A stretch of 27,645 bases of DNA from positions 1 to 27,645 of the IMG/VR virus record IMGVR_UViG_3300031951_000982. One strand, written 5' to 3'. The notes below the pieces were generated by a model that was not told the origin of the DNA, ran no database searches, and saw only the letters and a program-made list of their open reading frames with translations. The stretch comes from a virus. The position numbers were made by a program, and so were the translations under genes. Each line of letters begins with the position of its first letter. The stretch's first letter is position 1. This document shows, piece by piece, positions 5,560-12,661 of the stretch.

Positions 5560-5952
5560 TCAGCGCAGCTTCGCGCCGCGCTCCGCGATGATAGCGCGCG
5601 CCGCGATCTGCGTGGTGTAGAACTTCACGCGCTGGTCGACGCCCTCCCAGCGGATGGCGCGGCGGCGGATCGTGCGCACCGTCACGCCGAGCGCCACGGC
5701 GTGATCGTGGCGGCGCGGCATGAGGTGGCCGGGCATGAGGTCAAGCACGACGCCGACCTCGGCGAGCGCGCGCACCCTCGGAGGGAGCGCCTCGTCATCT
5801 CGAATGAGCCGCGCCACGCGCAGCGCCTCGCGCAGCGTGAACGGGTGGAACACGCGCTCGTCCTCCTGCTCGATGCTCGCCTGTGCGCGGATCGAGGCAG
5901 TACCTGGCTCTTCGATGCGCCCAGATGGGAACAGGTTCGTTAGCCACTTCAT
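5560..5952 (-). CDS. Hypothetical protein with possible helix-turn-helix, 130 residues
   Basis: The product starts MKWLTNLFPSGRIEEPGTAS. The C-terminal half has 'HDHAVALGVTVRTIRRRAIR' (residues about 82-101), which fits the A-x-x-L-G-V-T-x-R-T-I-x-R pattern of a helix-turn-helix. The middle (LREALRVARLIRDDEALPPR) is helical. A DNA-binding role is plausible. It is the last gene of the leftward unit 7561-5560 and ends exactly against the convergent 41-residue gene. The start overlaps the upstream stop as ATGA. The family is not recognised. Confidence 0.65.
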   Translation of the reverse strand: MKWLTNLFPSGRIEEPGTASIRAQASIEQEDERVFHPFTLREALRVARLIRDDEALPPRVRALAEVGVVLDLMPGHLMPRRHDHAVALGVTVRTIRRRAIRWEGVDQRVKFYTTQIAARAIIAERGAKLR

Positions 5953-6275
5953 GGGTTGGCCTCGTCTTTCTCGAAGCAGTCCCAGTCAAAATTGTCGGCG
6001 ATCTTGGCCGCAGCCTCGTCGAGTAAAAGCTCGTCAAGCCTTGCATCATCGACCAGATCGACAAAGGCTCGGCAATACATTCGTCGAGCGTGGTCGCGAT
6101 CGGCCTCCGCCTCTCGGAGATCCACGATCAACTTGTCGACGAGCGCCGCCCACGCGGGCGCGTTCTGCCATCCGACCGCCGACCACTGGCTCGGCGGTTG
6201 ATTGAGCCATGCCAGAAGGCCGGGGATGTCCTGCGGGTAGACGGGGTCGGGCTTGATGTTTCCGCGCATCTTCAC
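5949..6275 (-). CDS. Hypothetical acidic early protein, 108 residues
   Basis: The GTG at 6273-6275 overlaps the previous stop as GTGA and has a good GGGGGTGA ribosome binding site; an ATG two codons later is the alternative. The product starts MKMRGNIKPDPVYPQDIPGL. It contains Trp-rich 'LNQPPSQWSAVGWQNAPAWA' and a strongly acidic C-terminal half ('VDLVDDARLDELLLDE', then 'DNFDWDCFEKDEANP'). The acidic, helix-rich nature could fit a DNA-mimic or protein-interaction role, but I see no family match. Confidence 0.65.
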   Translation of the reverse strand: MKMRGNIKPDPVYPQDIPGLLAWLNQPPSQWSAVGWQNAPAWAALVDKLIVDLREAEADRDHARRMYCRAFVDLVDDARLDELLLDEAAAKIADNFDWDCFEKDEANP

Positions 6276-6556
6276 GGCGTCACCCCCTTCGGAGCGTTGA
6301 CGATCTCAATCTCCGTCTCAAAGCAAAGTGGGAATCCCAGATTCACATGATCACCAAACACCTGCATCAGCCGCCAGAGCTGCCACTCGCTCCATCCCTG
6401 CTCATCTTCCTTCGGCGGCTGGTACTCGCCGCGAAACGCTCGCGACGCTGGGCTTGCGTAATAGATGTCAGTCGTGGACTCCCAATCCTCTCGAAGAGCA
6501 GCGCGACCATAGTCTGTCAGGCGAACGCGGACTGTGTCGTTGATGTTGAATTTCAC
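6272..6556 (-). CDS. Hypothetical early protein with KFNINDTVRVRLTDYGR start, 94 residues
   Basis: The GTG at 6554-6556 overlaps the preceding stop as GTGA and follows a strong GGAGGTGA ribosome binding site. The N-terminus 'KFNINDTVRVRLTDYGRAAL' is a beta-type 'x-V-G-D-x-V-R-V-R-L-T-x-x-G' motif seen in many small phage proteins. The C-terminal end 'EIVNAPKGVTP' resembles the end of the upstream gene product ('EIAKAPKEVTL'), because the 3' ends of the two genes are near repeats. The function is unknown. Confidence 0.65.
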   Translation of the reverse strand: MKFNINDTVRVRLTDYGRAALREDWESTTDIYYASPASRAFRGEYQPPKEDEQGWSEWQLWRLMQVFGDHVNLGFPLCFETEIEIVNAPKGVTP

Positions 6557-7473
6557 AGCGTCACCTCCTTCGGAGCCTTGGCGATCTCGACCACGATGTC
6601 GCGCTTGCCGTCGAACTCGAGCCAGCAGTAGGTAGGCTCGGAGAACGCCAAGTTGGCCTCGATGCCGCTGGCGATGCTCGGATCGCGCACGGCGATCGGC
6701 TGCTCGCGCCCCTCGATGTCGATCCGCCAAACCTCGCCCTTCGGCGTCTTGACCGCCGCGATCCGCGCGTTCGCGGGGATCACGAAGGTCTCGTCGGAGA
6801 ACACAGCCGCCGGCGGCGCGGCGGGCGCGGCTGGCGCTGGCGGTGCGGCCTGACCATCGAACTCGGCGCGCGTCGGCGCGAGCAGCCGCTTGGTCTCGGC
6901 GCTCCGCTCTGCTGGCGACATCGACCGCATGGCGGCAGGGCTGAGCGCCTTGGCCTTCGGCTCGGGCTTGGGGTCGTCGGGGATCTCCGTCTCACCGTGC
7001 GCCTCCACATAGACGGGGGCCGCGCCGAGAGCGTCGGGGCAGTGGGTCTTGTAGCCCGCCGAGATGCACCGCGCGAAGAGCATGGCGCGCGTGTACTTCT
7101 GCCAGTTGTCACCACTCAGGCCCGCGCGCTTCGCGTCCTCCATGCTGAACGACGAAGACCCGATCTTCTGCCCGCCGCTGTAGAAGTCGATCTCGCAGAT
7201 CGTGTCGTCCGACTTGATGACGCGGTAGTCGTACTTCCCGCTTCGCTTGATGGCGGCAGCCATCGCATTGGCGGCAAGAACCGCCTTCCCTTGGATGATG
7301 TGCAGCCCGCTCATGGCGTCGTAGTCGGTCAGGCCAAGCCCGCGACCAATGATGATCTTCGTGGCCGCAGCCGCCTCGGTCTTGATGTCAGGGAACATCC
7401 CCGACGCGCGGAACACCTGTGCGACCGTCATGGGGTCGAGCTGGCCGTTGTTTCGGATGGCGAGGTCACTCAT
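6553..7473 (-). CDS. Conserved phage early protein, putative RecT-like/recombination-associated
   Basis: This is a 306-residue product. Residues about 40-90 read 'IIGRGLGLTDYDAMSGLHII', then 'QGKAVLAANAMAAAIKRSGK', then YDYRV. Residues about 110-150 have 'SMEDAKRAGLSGDNWQKYTR' and 'MLFARCISAG...CPDALG'. I recall this layout from phage proteins annotated as hypothetical or RecT-like that lie in recombination modules; a single-strand annealing role would fit but is not proven. Residues 165-235 are a Pro/Ala-rich linker, and the last 70 residues form a beta-rich domain. The ATG at 7471-7473 has a GGAGGTGG ribosome binding site inside the upstream 31-residue gene. Confidence 0.6.
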   Translation of the reverse strand: MSDLAIRNNGQLDPMTVAQVFRASGMFPDIKTEAAAATKIIIGRGLGLTDYDAMSGLHIIQGKAVLAANAMAAAIKRSGKYDYRVIKSDDTICEIDFYSGGQKIGSSSFSMEDAKRAGLSGDNWQKYTRAMLFARCISAGYKTHCPDALGAAPVYVEAHGETEIPDDPKPEPKAKALSPAAMRSMSPAERSAETKRLLAPTRAEFDGQAAPPAPAAPAAPPAAVFSDETFVIPANARIAAVKTPKGEVWRIDIEGREQPIAVRDPSIASGIEANLAFSEPTYCWLEFDGKRDIVVEIAKAPKEVTL

Positions 7474-7561
7474 CGGAGCCACCTCCGATCAGCGAACCGA
7501 TGGCGGGCGGGATGAGCACGATGGCCGCGATGACGAGCGGCGTCAGATCGATATCAGGCAT
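7466..7561 (-). CDS. 31-residue membrane peptide
   Basis: The ATG at 7559-7561 follows AGGAGG at an ideal 6-base spacing. The frame gives MPDIDLTPLVIAAIVLIPPA followed by IGSLIGGGSDE and a TGA at 7466-7468. A single hydrophobic helix (residues 7-25) is broken by PP, with a short acidic tail. It overlaps the next gene start by 8 bases and carries that gene's ribosome binding site. The clean ribosome binding site, a membrane-type composition and tight coupling support a real gene despite its size. It is the first gene of this leftward unit. Confidence 0.6.
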   Translation of the reverse strand: MPDIDLTPLVIAAIVLIPPAIGSLIGGGSDE

Positions 7562-7666
7562 GAGAGCCTCCTGTTTCGAGCCGAGCACCACGCTCGGCAA
7601 GCGGACAAAGTGTCCGATGCGACCACTCTATCGGCGACGACAGGAATCGTCTACACTTTTTCTGAC
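7562..7666. promoter_or_regulatory. Divergent promoter/operator region with two inverted repeats
   Basis: This spacer lies between the leftward 31-residue gene and the rightward gene at 7667. It contains GCCGAGC-5-GCTCGGC (7580-7598) and CGGACA-AAG-TGTCCG (7602-7616), both perfect. A TACACT box (7652-7657) sits 9 bases before the rightward ATG, so that transcript could be almost leaderless. A leftward GATAGAGT stretch (about 7627-7634) is a possible -10. It is likely a switch controlling divergent transcription. Confidence 0.5.
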
Positions 7667-7933
7667 ATGGACGCGAAAAAAGGCATTCCGCCCAAACTGC
7701 GCGCTCGCAGAGTCCGAGATCATGTGACGCGAGTCCTGATCGAACTGCGCCGCGAGCGCGTTCGGCGCGACGCCGTGCGCTGCCTCGCCGTCACCGACAT
7801 CTCCTGGGACTGCCTCGACCTGTACACGATCGCGCTCGACGCGGCGGAAGACGACGAACTCCGCTTCCTCGTCCAGCAAGCGCGCGGGACGATCATCACC
7901 GCGCTCGTTCGATCATGCAATGAGCGAGTCTGA
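7667..7933 (+). CDS. Small rightward protein, possible regulator, 88 residues
   Basis: The product starts MDAKKGIPPKLRARRVRDHV. The N-terminal half is very basic (RVLIELRRERVRRDAVRC); the C-terminal half is acidic and helical (DAAEDDELRFLVQQARGT). No ribosome binding site is present, but a TACACT -10-like box ends 9 bases before the ATG, as in leaderless repressor mRNAs. It is divergent from the leftward early operon across paired inverted repeats. Its last 21 bases overlap the 3' end of the tail gene 7913-9322 on the other strand. I recognise no domain; a DNA-binding regulator is a guess from position and charge. Confidence 0.5.
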   Translation: MDAKKGIPPKLRARRVRDHVTRVLIELRRERVRRDAVRCLAVTDISWDCLDLYTIALDAAEDDELRFLVQQARGTIITALVRSCNERV

Positions 7934-9322
7934 GATCGTCTCGGTTCCGCCGTAGTTCGACGGCAGCGCAAGCCCCTTGCCGTACATCTCGAACAGGCGG
8001 TCGAACGCGCGAACGAATCCGCTGGTTCCGTCGTTCGTGAACTGGAACCGCCCGTTGTCGTCGATCACCCAATCGATCGAACCCGCGATCATGCCCATCG
8101 CCTGACCGCCGGGCGCGAGCGGCATCAGCTCCGCGATCGCGATCTCGTCGATGTACACCGACGCGACCGCGACAGTCGTGGTCGACTCAAGGTGGAAGTA
8201 CAGGTCGGTCGCCATCGCGCGCGGCGTTCGGAACGCCAGCGTGTAGATCGCGTACGAGGTCGTCAGCGATGCCAGGCTCTGCGAGAAGAAGAATCCGTTC
8301 GTCGGAGCCGTGAAGTCGCCGGAGTTGATGATCGTTCCGGCGGAGTCCTTCACCGAGAGGCGAATCGTGCCCGTCGCGCCCGCGTCCTTCTTCGCCGCGA
8401 ACGCGATCACATACGGGCGATCAGGCGTGAGCCGTCCGACCGTGCCGTTCGCCGCGCCCATCTGCTGGCGGATGTTGAACAGCGTGCCCGTTCCGTGGAT
8501 CAGCTTCAGCGACTTCGCGCCGCGATAGAAGTTGCCCGCGCCCGTCTCGGTCGCGAAATGCGTTCCCGCCGTGCCGGCCACGACCGTCCACTGGTCGGGC
8601 ACATTGCTCGTCTGATCCTCAAGGTCGGAGTTCGTGAGGAGGTTCTGTCCCATCGCGCCCGCGTCGACCGACGCCGAGATCGTGTTGATGCGGATGACGC
8701 GGCCAGAGCCAGCGGGAAACCGATAGTCGAGGCTCGGGTACGCGGGCTGTCCGCGCAGCTCGAAGACCTCGCTGCCGCGCTGGATCGCGCCGGACTGCGC
8801 GTCCTGAATGCAGCGCGCCTCGATGATCTCGCTTCTGATGTTGGGAAAATCGTTGGTCGAGCGGAGCAGCGTGTCGGGCGCTGAGGTCTCGTACACGAAG
8901 GTTCCGTTGCCCGTGTTGCTCGCGCCGTACGACGCGCTGCCCTTCGTGATCGCCTGACCGTTGATCGTCTTCGTGTCCGCGTCCATCTGGCGGATGAGGA
9001 AGACGAGCGCGTCCTGCACCGTTCGCGTCGGCATCACATTCGTGGCGCTGCCGCCGTTCGCCTCGGCGAAACAAGTCTCGATGAGCGTCCGCTCTGCCGC
9101 GCTGCGGACATCGTTCAGGACGCCGCCAGCCTCGGCGATCCGCGCCTCGATGTTGCCGCTCAGGACATCGATCATGTACGCGTCGGTCGACGAATACTCG
9201 AGCTGCACATTGGCGAGCAGCGTCTTGAGGTTGTTCTGGTGCGTGCGGACGGCGTCCATCATGAAGATGAGCGCGCCGAGACGCGTGAAGAGACCGCCGG
9301 TTCCGTCGTAGGTGATAGCCAT
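7913..9322 (-). CDS. Putative tail fibre/tip protein with carbohydrate-binding-like module
   Basis: This is a 469-residue product starting MAITYDGTGGLFTRLGALIF, a start I associate with proteins of Planctomycetota-type prophages. Residues 1-130 look helical (a structural N-terminal domain). Residues about 225-400 resemble a CBM4/9-like beta-sandwich: 'NLLTNSDLEDQTSNVPDQW', then 'GAGNFYRGAKSLKLIHG', then repeated beta strands. The C-terminus (SIDWVIDDNGRFQF) is beta-rich. A role in binding surface sugars at the tail tip is inferred. An AAGGAAGG ribosome binding site precedes the ATG. It is the last gene of the leftward virion block. Confidence 0.6.
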   Translation of the reverse strand: MAITYDGTGGLFTRLGALIFMMDAVRTHQNNLKTLLANVQLEYSSTDAYMIDVLSGNIEARIAEAGGVLNDVRSAAERTLIETCFAEANGGSATNVMPTRTVQDALVFLIRQMDADTKTINGQAITKGSASYGASNTGNGTFVYETSAPDTLLRSTNDFPNIRSEIIEARCIQDAQSGAIQRGSEVFELRGQPAYPSLDYRFPAGSGRVIRINTISASVDAGAMGQNLLTNSDLEDQTSNVPDQWTVVAGTAGTHFATETGAGNFYRGAKSLKLIHGTGTLFNIRQQMGAANGTVGRLTPDRPYVIAFAAKKDAGATGTIRLSVKDSAGTIINSGDFTAPTNGFFFSQSLASLTTSYAIYTLAFRTPRAMATDLYFHLESTTTVAVASVYIDEIAIAELMPLAPGGQAMGMIAGSIDWVIDDNGRFQFTNDGTSGFVRAFDRLFEMYGKGLALPSNYGGTETISDSLIA

Positions 9323-9325
9323 GTG

Positions 9326-9574
9326 TCAGCCTTCCTTGGGCTTATCGGTGAACGGGACGGCTGCGTTGAGCGCGGCGCGGCGCTTCGCGCAGCCTCCGCA
9401 GTCGCTCACGACTTGGTGGACTCCAAGAGCGCCAAGCGCGGCGTGCACGGTGTCGCCAAGCCCTCGAGGCGAACCCTTGTATCGGGTGCATGACGCGCAG
9501 CGCGCGTCGTCGGTGTCGCCGCGCACGACGGGGTGGTTGCACCGAACCGACAGCCTGTAGATGCACTCAGGCAA
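9326..9574 (-). CDS. Small cysteine-rich (CxxC) protein, 82 residues
   Basis: The probable start is TTG at 9572-9574, giving the frame PECIYRLSVRCNHPVVRGD. Cysteines at 4, 12, 26, 29, 59 and 62 include two CxxC pairs (CASC and CGGC), so a zinc-binding fold is likely. The segment 'GLGDTVHAALGALG...CGGCAKRRAALN' resembles small tail-region proteins I associate with Planctomycetota phages. A GTGAGGACGG ribosome binding site precedes the TTG, and the start overlaps the upstream gene by 8 bases. The function is unknown; it may be a structural or assembly protein. Confidence 0.65.
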   Translation of the reverse strand: MPECIYRLSVRCNHPVVRGDTDDARCASCTRYKGSPRGLGDTVHAALGALGVHQVVSDCGGCAKRRAALNAAVPFTDKPKEG

Positions 9575-10406
9575 GCGCGACCGTCCTCACCTGACGCGTG
9601 ACGGTCACGACATCTCCGCAGTTCAGCGGGATGTCGTTTCCACCGTCTGGGTTCGTGGTTCCGCACTTCCCCGTGATCTCGAAGAAGGGAGACACAAATA
9701 TCTCCCTCGCGCAGGTCAACGAAGAAAGGTGCGGGGCGGTGGTCGTGGCCGTGGTGTCGTAGTTCAGATAGTCCAGGGCGTTCGTCAGATTGCAGGACGC
9801 TGGGAAGACGAACGCGGCGGCTGGCGCGCAAGGAAAGTTGAAGAGCGCCGACAGCAGCGAACAGCACGGCTCTGTGCGCGTGCTGCTCTGCGTCTGCGGG
9901 TCACCGCATCGACTCCATGATGAAGTCGTCTCGTCGGCGACTCGGCCCGCGTCGTCGAACACGATCGAGAGCACCCCGTCAAGGCACGAAATGCTCATGT
10001 CGACCTCGATCGGGTCGGAAAAAACCTCAGAGTAGGAATCAAGCAGGGTCTTGCAGCAGTCAAGATTCGGGCAGCCGAACGGGTTCCCGTCGCACGGGCC
10101 GTTCTCCTCGAAGTTCAGGAACTCAGGCGCGCTCGTCGCCAGTTCGGACTCGACCCTCTGGAAGAAACTGAAGACGGCGACTCCGCGATAGACGCCGTCA
10201 GGCTGACGATTCAGCGTCGCGACGGCTGTCTTGGTCACGACATCGGTGTATTGCCCGCCAGACGGCCAGCGCCTGCTCGTAGTCGAAGACTCGTCCCACG
10301 CGAAACTCAGCGTCAAGGGGGCGCACGCGATGAACTGCGCGCACGGGATTCCCCCGCCTTCGCCGCCGCCGCAGCAGCACCCTGCGGATGCCGCGTCGAC
10401 GCTCAC
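9567..10406 (-). CDS. Cysteine-rich hypothetical virion-region protein, 279 residues
   Basis: The GTG at 10404-10406 overlaps the previous stop as GTGA and has a GAGGAAG ribosome binding site. The product opens with a Cys-Gly run (SAGCCCGGGEGGGIPC) and contains about twenty cysteines, including 'FGCPNLDCCKTLL' and 'TEPCCSLL', in a beta-rich, Ser/Thr-rich background. Such Cys content is unusual for a cytoplasmically assembled virion protein and suggests metal binding or disulfides in an extracellular tail component. No family is recognised. It lies among tail-tip genes. Confidence 0.7.
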   Translation of the reverse strand: MSVDAASAGCCCGGGEGGGIPCAQFIACAPLTLSFAWDESSTTSRRWPSGGQYTDVVTKTAVATLNRQPDGVYRGVAVFSFFQRVESELATSAPEFLNFEENGPCDGNPFGCPNLDCCKTLLDSYSEVFSDPIEVDMSISCLDGVLSIVFDDAGRVADETTSSWSRCGDPQTQSSTRTEPCCSLLSALFNFPCAPAAAFVFPASCNLTNALDYLNYDTTATTTAPHLSSLTCAREIFVSPFFEITGKCGTTNPDGGNDIPLNCGDVVTVTRQVRTVALA

Positions 10407-10768
10407 GCTTCCTCGCCGTAGATCGTCACGACCACATGGTTGGCGCTGTTAGCCGACACGACGATTCGATCGCCCGCGACCATCCACAGCGTCGCGTCGA
10501 CGAGAGTCGTGGTCTTCGCCGCGATCGACAGGTCGTAATAGAGCGCGTTGTCCGCGCCCACCGACTCGCCTGGGCGCACATGGTGAACGCGCAGCGTCAC
10601 CGTTCCGCTGTGCGACGACGCGAAGAACATCGTGTCGATGCGCGCGGCCTTGCCTGACGGCACTTCGTACACATGGTTCGAGGTGGTCTGGGCTTGGCGC
10701 GCGGCAAGCCTGCGGCGCGGGTAGGCGCGCGCGTCGAGCGGCTGGATCTGGGAGGGGAGGGTTGTCAT
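10403..10768 (-). CDS. Small beta-rich putative tail protein, 121 residues
   Basis: The product starts MTTLPSQIQPLDARAYPRRR. Residues about 35-120 are beta-rich ('SGKAARIDTMFFASSHSGTV', then 'TLRVHHVRPGESVG...YYDLSIAAKT'), as in phage proteins that give a small jelly-roll or immunoglobulin-like accessory domain. The start overlaps the upstream stop as ATGA. A nearby GGGAGGGGAGGG-type tract lies downstream of the start, inside the gene. A role as a small tail or surface decoration protein is inferred from composition and position. Confidence 0.65.
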   Translation of the reverse strand: MTTLPSQIQPLDARAYPRRRLAARQAQTTSNHVYEVPSGKAARIDTMFFASSHSGTVTLRVHHVRPGESVGADNALYYDLSIAAKTTTLVDATLWMVAGDRIVVSANSANHVVVTIYGEEA

Positions 10769-11463
10769 GTGCAGACGAACGAGTAGCCGTTCGGGATGGA
10801 GAAGACCCAGTTGTTTCCGCTGTACGAAGCCATGACGACCGTCCCGGGCTTGATCGCCCTGCGCGTCGACAGCGTTCCAGACGGCGGAACCGTTCCGACG
10901 CCGATCGAGTTTCCGTCGCTCGGATTCTCCGCGCCGTTGAGCAGCGTGTACTCCGACTGCGATGTCACGACCCACTGCTGGCCGATGCCCGGCGAGATGA
11001 CCGACTCGACCGTCTTCGCGACATACGCCCACGCGTCGGGGCGCGTGGCGTGCGCGACGCTCGAGACGATCTGGAACGCGCGCGTCACCGTTCCCGCGCT
11101 CGTCGCGATCGTGTAGTAGAGCTTGCCCTGCTTCGTGCGCCGAGGCTCGATGATGACCGTGTCGCCGGCGATCGCGCCGCCGCTCAGGGAGATCGCGGGA
11201 TAGTGGAACGCGTCACCGTCCTTCGTGCTCGCCACGCCGCCGCTCACCGCCTCGAATGTGCCGTCGTCCTTGCGCGTCATCTCCGACCATGAGAACGCGC
11301 CGGCCGCGTTCTTCTGGATCAGCCGAACAAGCAGAGCGTCATCCACAGGCTCGCGGCGCGGGCGAGTCGCCGCACGCTTGCTCTCGAGGAGATCGAACGC
11401 CTCGTTCAGATGGCTGAACTCGAGGTTCCCGACCTTGCCTGATGTGAAGCGCGGGAGCGTCAT
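10765..11463 (-). CDS. Hypothetical tail-region structural protein, 232 residues
   Basis: The product starts MTLPRFTSGKVGNLEFSHLN. An N-terminal helical part (FDLLESKRAATRPRREP) precedes a beta-rich region ('GDTVIIEPRRTKQGKLYYTI', then 'IGQQWVVTSQSEYTLL'), with a Ser/Gly-rich C-terminal part ending 'SYSGNNWVFSIPNGYSFVCT'. The start lies 3 bases beyond the previous stop and has no clear ribosome binding site, so translational coupling is likely. I recognise no domain. Neighbours suggest a tail-tip or fibre-associated protein. Confidence 0.65.
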   Translation of the reverse strand: MTLPRFTSGKVGNLEFSHLNEAFDLLESKRAATRPRREPVDDALLVRLIQKNAAGAFSWSEMTRKDDGTFEAVSGGVASTKDGDAFHYPAISLSGGAIAGDTVIIEPRRTKQGKLYYTIATSAGTVTRAFQIVSSVAHATRPDAWAYVAKTVESVISPGIGQQWVVTSQSEYTLLNGAENPSDGNSIGVGTVPPSGTLSTRRAIKPGTVVMASYSGNNWVFSIPNGYSFVCT

Positions 11464-11466
11464 GGG

Positions 11467-11838
11467 TCAGTCGGCGATGATGTAGTACTGGAGCTTGACG
11501 GCGGCGGTGTTGGCCTTCGCGGTCGGCGCGTTCGTGCCGAGCCGGCAGATCGCCGCCTCGCCCGCCTTCAGCTTCATGAACGGCGCGAACGATCCGCCAG
11601 TGCCCGTGCCGATCTCGACGAAGTTCGTCGTGTCGGTGTTGCGGAAGTACGCGTACCCCGCGCTGGAGACATCGGACATGGTGATCGTCTCGGCGTTCGT
11701 GGATGTGCCGATGTCCTGCGCGCCGCCCGTCGCGGTCGTGCCGCTCATGTCGACGAGGATCGTGCCGGGGTCGTTCTTCTGAACGAGGAACCCCTTCGAG
11801 ACGGACATCTTGAGCGTTAGCGTGATTTCCTGTGCCAT
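11467..11838 (-). CDS. Hypothetical virion protein, 123 residues
   Basis: The product starts MAQEITLTLKMSVSKGFLVQ. It is Thr/Gly/Ala-rich and beta in nature, with 'YAYFRNTDTTNFVEIGTGTG' and 'FAPFMKLKAGEAAICRLGTN'. This is the pattern of small phage structural domains that carry a 'F-R-N-T...V-E-I-G...L-K-A-G-E' strand series. The ATG is one base from the preceding stop and has no strong ribosome binding site. A tail or capsid-associated surface role is likely from family style, but not proven. Confidence 0.65.
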   Translation of the reverse strand: MAQEITLTLKMSVSKGFLVQKNDPGTILVDMSGTTATGGAQDIGTSTNAETITMSDVSSAGYAYFRNTDTTNFVEIGTGTGGSFAPFMKLKAGEAAICRLGTNAPTAKANTAAVKLQYYIIAD

Positions 11839-11839
11839 G

Positions 11840-12661
11840 TCAGAAGTTCTCGCTGAGGAGGTTGAAGTTCGCGAACTCGGGGAACGGCTGACGCCATCGG
11901 CAGGATTGAGCGACCTTCTCGCCGTTCGGCATCTCGACCAGCTTCGGCTTGCCGTCCGCGTCCTTGTCGACGACTTGGATCATGTGGTAGAGCGAGTCCT
12001 GAGAGAACGAGTGGACGAGCGACACGCGGTCGACGCCGATTCGGTTCGCCTTGGCCCCGCGATACAGCACCTGTCCGATGGGAGCGCCTTGGAACTCGGC
12101 GAGGTTTCGCTTGCCGCGCGCGGCGCGGATGAGCTGCGACCGATCGGGCAGCGTCGAGAGCGCGACGGTCTCCACGAACTCAATCGTGCTGAGGTTGTGG
12201 AGAACCGTCATCGGCTCGCCAGCGACATCGATCGATGTCCCGCCGACGAACGCCTCGTTGCTCGGAGACCCGTACTGCGGGATGCTCATGCCGGGATTCA
12301 CGCGGTAGAAGTCGCGGAACTCGACCGACCAATCGACGCTGAACTGGCTGTACCCGATCTCCTGCGGCTGCTTCTCGAGCGGCTCCGAGTTCTCGTAGGT
12401 GAAGTCGACCCGCCACTCGTAGCGAGACTCGATGTCTGGCTTCAGCGTGTACGACTTCGCGTAGAGCGCGGTATCGCCCGGGAACTGCGACCCGATGTCG
12501 GGGATGTCGACGCCGTCGACGGTCGTTCCGAACAGCGCGCGCACGGCGGCGGCGGTCGTCAGCGGCGTCGAGTCGTTCCAGACGGCGAACCGCCGCGTGG
12601 CGGTGATCTTGCCATCCGACCACGACTCGTTCCGCGTCTCCTGTAGTTCGATCGCTGGCAT
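11840..12661 (-). CDS. Putative distal tail/baseplate protein, 273 residues
   Basis: The product starts MPAIELQETRNESWSDGKIT. It is a mixed beta protein with 'TATRRFAVWNDSTPL', 'ESRYEWRVDFTYENSEPLEK' and 'VHSFSQDSLYHMIQVVDKDA'. It lies directly after the tape measure gene, where siphoviruses usually encode distal tail or tail-tip proteins, so that role is inferred from order only. The start shares one base with the upstream stop (TGATG), a coupling junction. No catalytic motif is visible. Confidence 0.6.
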   Translation of the reverse strand: MPAIELQETRNESWSDGKITATRRFAVWNDSTPLTTAAAVRALFGTTVDGVDIPDIGSQFPGDTALYAKSYTLKPDIESRYEWRVDFTYENSEPLEKQPQEIGYSQFSVDWSVEFRDFYRVNPGMSIPQYGSPSNEAFVGGTSIDVAGEPMTVLHNLSTIEFVETVALSTLPDRSQLIRAARGKRNLAEFQGAPIGQVLYRGAKANRIGVDRVSLVHSFSQDSLYHMIQVVDKDADGKPKLVEMPNGEKVAQSCRWRQPFPEFANFNLLSENF

